The position numbers and the translations under genes are program-made. A stretch of 23,749 nucleotides of DNA from Citrobacter freundii (GTDB lineage: Bacteria > Bacteroidota > Bacteroidia > Chitinophagales > Chitinophagaceae): contig QFQQ01000088.1 of assembly GCA_003243445.1 (NCBI GenBank), forward strand, positions 1 to 23,749, written 5' to 3'. This document shows positions 22,531-23,749 of the stretch, piece after piece. The notes under the pieces were generated by a model. That model did not search any database and was not told the DNA's origin. It saw only the letters and a program-made list of their open reading frames with translations. Every line of letters starts with the position of its first letter. Position 1 is the stretch's first letter.

Positions 22531-22860
22531 ATGTTGTTGCTGAAATCTACACTCCTGGCTATCTTCCTTCCGCTATTAACAGTTACTTCGCAGCAGACGA
22601 TGAAGCCGGCCGGCAGAACGCCTGTTGAAGTGAAAGGTGTGGTTACAAATGCGGAGACGGGTAAGCCTATTTCCGGTATTTATCTTTTTGTAACGGAGGG
22701 TGAAGAGGAAGCATTAACAGATGCAAAGGGTGAGTTCAGGATCAGGACCTGGAAGCCGTTGCCGTTTGTGCTGACCAGTCAGAACCCGGATTATCATAAT
22801 GTCCGATTGAAAGTAACGCAGGCAAGTGGTGTGATCTCGGTAAAACTGAAGAGGAAATAG
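22531..22860 (+). CDS. Secreted protein consisting of one carboxypeptidase-regulatory-like domain
   Basis: The 109-residue protein has a signal peptide (LLLKSTLLAIFLPLLTVTSQ) and then a single CarboxypepD-regulatory-like beta-sandwich: VEVKGVVTNAETGKPISGIY, GEFRIRTWKPLPFVLTSQNP and a last strand GVISVKLKRK. Such domains usually stand in front of TonB-dependent receptors (compare the 4266-6668 gene), but here the domain is alone and complete, with a stop after the last strand. It probably acts in the periplasm or outer membrane as a binding or accessory module; no partner is visible. The ATG at 22531 directly precedes the hydrophobic stretch. Confidence 0.75.
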   Translation: MLLLKSTLLAIFLPLLTVTSQQTMKPAGRTPVEVKGVVTNAETGKPISGIYLFVTEGEEEALTDAKGEFRIRTWKPLPFVLTSQNPDYHNVRLKVTQASGVISVKLKRK

Positions 22861-22895
22861 TTTTCTGCAATTGTTTAAAACTCTTTTGTTTATAA

Positions 22896-22917
22896 GCATG
22901 AAAATTAATGTTCATGC
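22896..22917. promoter_or_regulatory. Inverted repeat GCATGAA-N8-TTCATGC, candidate operator
   Basis: A perfect 7-bp inverted repeat ends three bases before the -7 box at 22920-22927, in the -33/-7 spacer of the Crp/Fnr-type gene. The geometry (two half-sites, 22 bp overall) is that of a dimeric regulator's site. It is not the E. coli CRP (TGTGA) or FNR (TTGAT) sequence. Confidence 0.45.
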
Positions 22918-22919
22918 GG

Positions 22920-22927
22920 TAATTTTG
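22920..22927 (+). promoter_or_regulatory. -7 box (TAATTTTG) for the Crp/Fnr-type gene
   Basis: TAATTTTG fits TAnnTTTG, 49 bases upstream of the ATG at 22977. No well-spaced TTG is present upstream, which is compatible with dependence on an activator. Confidence 0.45.
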
Positions 22928-22976
22928 GATCGATCCGGGCATGAGCCCTTGAAAATGAGATCCAACCCAGTTGCGC

Positions 22977-23600
22977 ATGACCAAGAAGACATCTACGTCC
23001 GCGAAGCAGATCTGGAAGACGCCCTCCGGACATTCTCCGATAGCTGATTTTTTCAACCTGATCCATCCCGTTTCGAGGGAAGCGATCGCGGTCATTGACG
23101 AACAGACCTATCCCGTCCAGGTTGCCCGTGGCAAATACCTGATCAAACCAGGCGATTCAGCTCCGCATCTTTACCTGATCATAAAAGGTGTGATCCGCGC
23201 TTTTATCAGGGAAGATGGCAAGGAAATCACCACCTGGATCAATGAAGAGAATGATGTGGTCACTTCCATCCGCAATCTCGGTCTTAATATCGCCTCTCCC
23301 GAATATCTGCAGGCTATTGAAAATTCTTCGCTCATTGCCATGCCATATAAGCTTGTCGAGTATCTCTACGAGCATTTTCCTGAGTCAAATGTTGTGGGAA
23401 GAAAGATCCTCGAAGAAAATTACCGGGGTGCGGAAGAGCGGGCCTATATCTGCCGGATCGCATCTGCTGAGAAAAAATACCAGCATTTGATGAAGACGCG
23501 GCCGGGCCTGGTCAACAGGATCTCCCTAAAATACATTGCGTCCTACCTGAATATGACGATCGAAACATTAAGCAGGGTCAGAAGTCGCATGGCCGAATAA
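22977..23600 (+). CDS. Crp/Fnr-family transcriptional regulator
   Basis: From the ATG at 22977 the protein has 207 residues (a TTG two codons upstream is possible). The first 140 form a cyclic-nucleotide-binding-type beta-roll (HLYLIIKGVIRAFIREDGKEITTWINEENDVVTS). It lacks the cAMP-phosphate-binding RxE/TS signature of E. coli CRP, so the ligand is unknown. A dimerisation helix follows, and the protein ends with the short helix-turn-helix typical of Bacteroidota members (SLKYIASYLNMTIETLSRVR). There are no Fnr-type N-terminal cysteines. It sits alone with its own promoter and a candidate operator, which suggests autoregulation (inference). Confidence 0.88.
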   Translation: MTKKTSTSAKQIWKTPSGHSPIADFFNLIHPVSREAIAVIDEQTYPVQVARGKYLIKPGDSAPHLYLIIKGVIRAFIREDGKEITTWINEENDVVTSIRNLGLNIASPEYLQAIENSSLIAMPYKLVEYLYEHFPESNVVGRKILEENYRGAEERAYICRIASAEKKYQHLMKTRPGLVNRISLKYIASYLNMTIETLSRVRSRMAE

Positions 23601-23695
23601 GGCTTAAGTAACCCAACTTACCAGTTATTACCCTACAGTCGTTCGATGACCGGTTTCCTCCCTTTTGGCTCTAATCGTTACCCAAATCTATGAAT

Positions 23696-23749
23696 GGCGT
23701 AAGGTTCCCGCAGATTTACGCGGATATAAAACACGCAGATGCGCAGATG
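23696..23749. repeat. Single arm of a family 3 (GCAGATT-type) repeat, cut by the window end
   Basis: Starting with GGCGTAAGGTTCCCG and GCAGATTTACG, the sequence repeats the inner part of the 20741-20968 arms and continues with ACGCAGAT/GCGCAGAT units to the window edge. The outer 33 bp of the earlier arms are not shared, which places the likely boundary of the repeated unit at GGCGTAAGG. The 95 bp before it (23601-23695) show nothing recognisable. Confidence 0.75.

Noticed and set aside
1..23749. tRNA, rRNA, riboswitch or integrase-type mobile element
   Set aside because: I saw no tRNA cloverleaf, rRNA segment, known riboswitch core, transposase, integrase or attachment site on reading both strands.

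Overview
The window looks like a piece of a Bacteroidota chromosome, most likely from the Chitinophagaceae or a close relative. The signs are TAnnTTTG-type -7 promoter boxes, a CarboxypepD/plug/OMP_b-brl outer-membrane protein, TlpA-like thioredoxins, a DUF4397 lipoprotein, a Crp/Fnr protein with the short Bacteroidota helix-turn-helix, and the gene order miaB - sigma-54 activator - lptE - acidic protein - secG, which I recall from many Bacteroidota. Assignment to family level is inference. I see no rRNA, tRNA, CRISPR array, transposase, phage or defence gene.

Layout. 1-1950: a LysE-type exporter and a membrane-anchored ATP-grasp protein, both on the minus strand. 2025-4049: an Fe-S (CCG-domain) protein, a basic hypothetical protein and a conserved Bacteroidota protein often mislabelled as an ABC ATPase. 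4266-6668: an outer-membrane beta-barrel protein. 6945-11972: the miaB to secG block, closed by a clear terminator. 12041-15033: mltG, a BrkB/YihY membrane protein, a periplasmic redoxin (with terminator) and a small two-helix membrane protein. 15077-16204: a minus-strand pair, trmH followed by a TlpA-like thioredoxin. 16494-19550: a large AsmA-like protein. 19709-22286: a DUF4397 lipoprotein and a long TlpA-like protein. 22531-23600: a one-domain secreted protein and a Crp/Fnr regulator.

Most genes serve the cell envelope: LPS assembly (LptE), Sec export (SecG), peptidoglycan (MltG), lipid or envelope homeostasis (AsmA), periplasmic thiol chemistry (three thioredoxin-fold proteins) and the outer membrane (beta-barrel). 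They are housekeeping or semi-core genes; the coding content is ordinary.

The unusual part lies between the genes. At least four sequence-unrelated families of short-unit degenerate repeats (units of about 7, 7, 9 and 10 bp) occur, each as an inverted pair of arms around a core of roughly 60-140 bp. One family (GCGGTCC-type heptamers) is present as three elements plus a partial duplication. Its two best copies share conserved, polar core edges, and all three elements sit in spacers between convergent gene ends, a few bases from stop codons. Another family forms arms of 63 bp with only three mismatches. These elements have no matching gene in the window and are the best candidates for something undescribed: a non-autonomous mobile element, a REPIN-like system or a structured 3'-end/terminator element.
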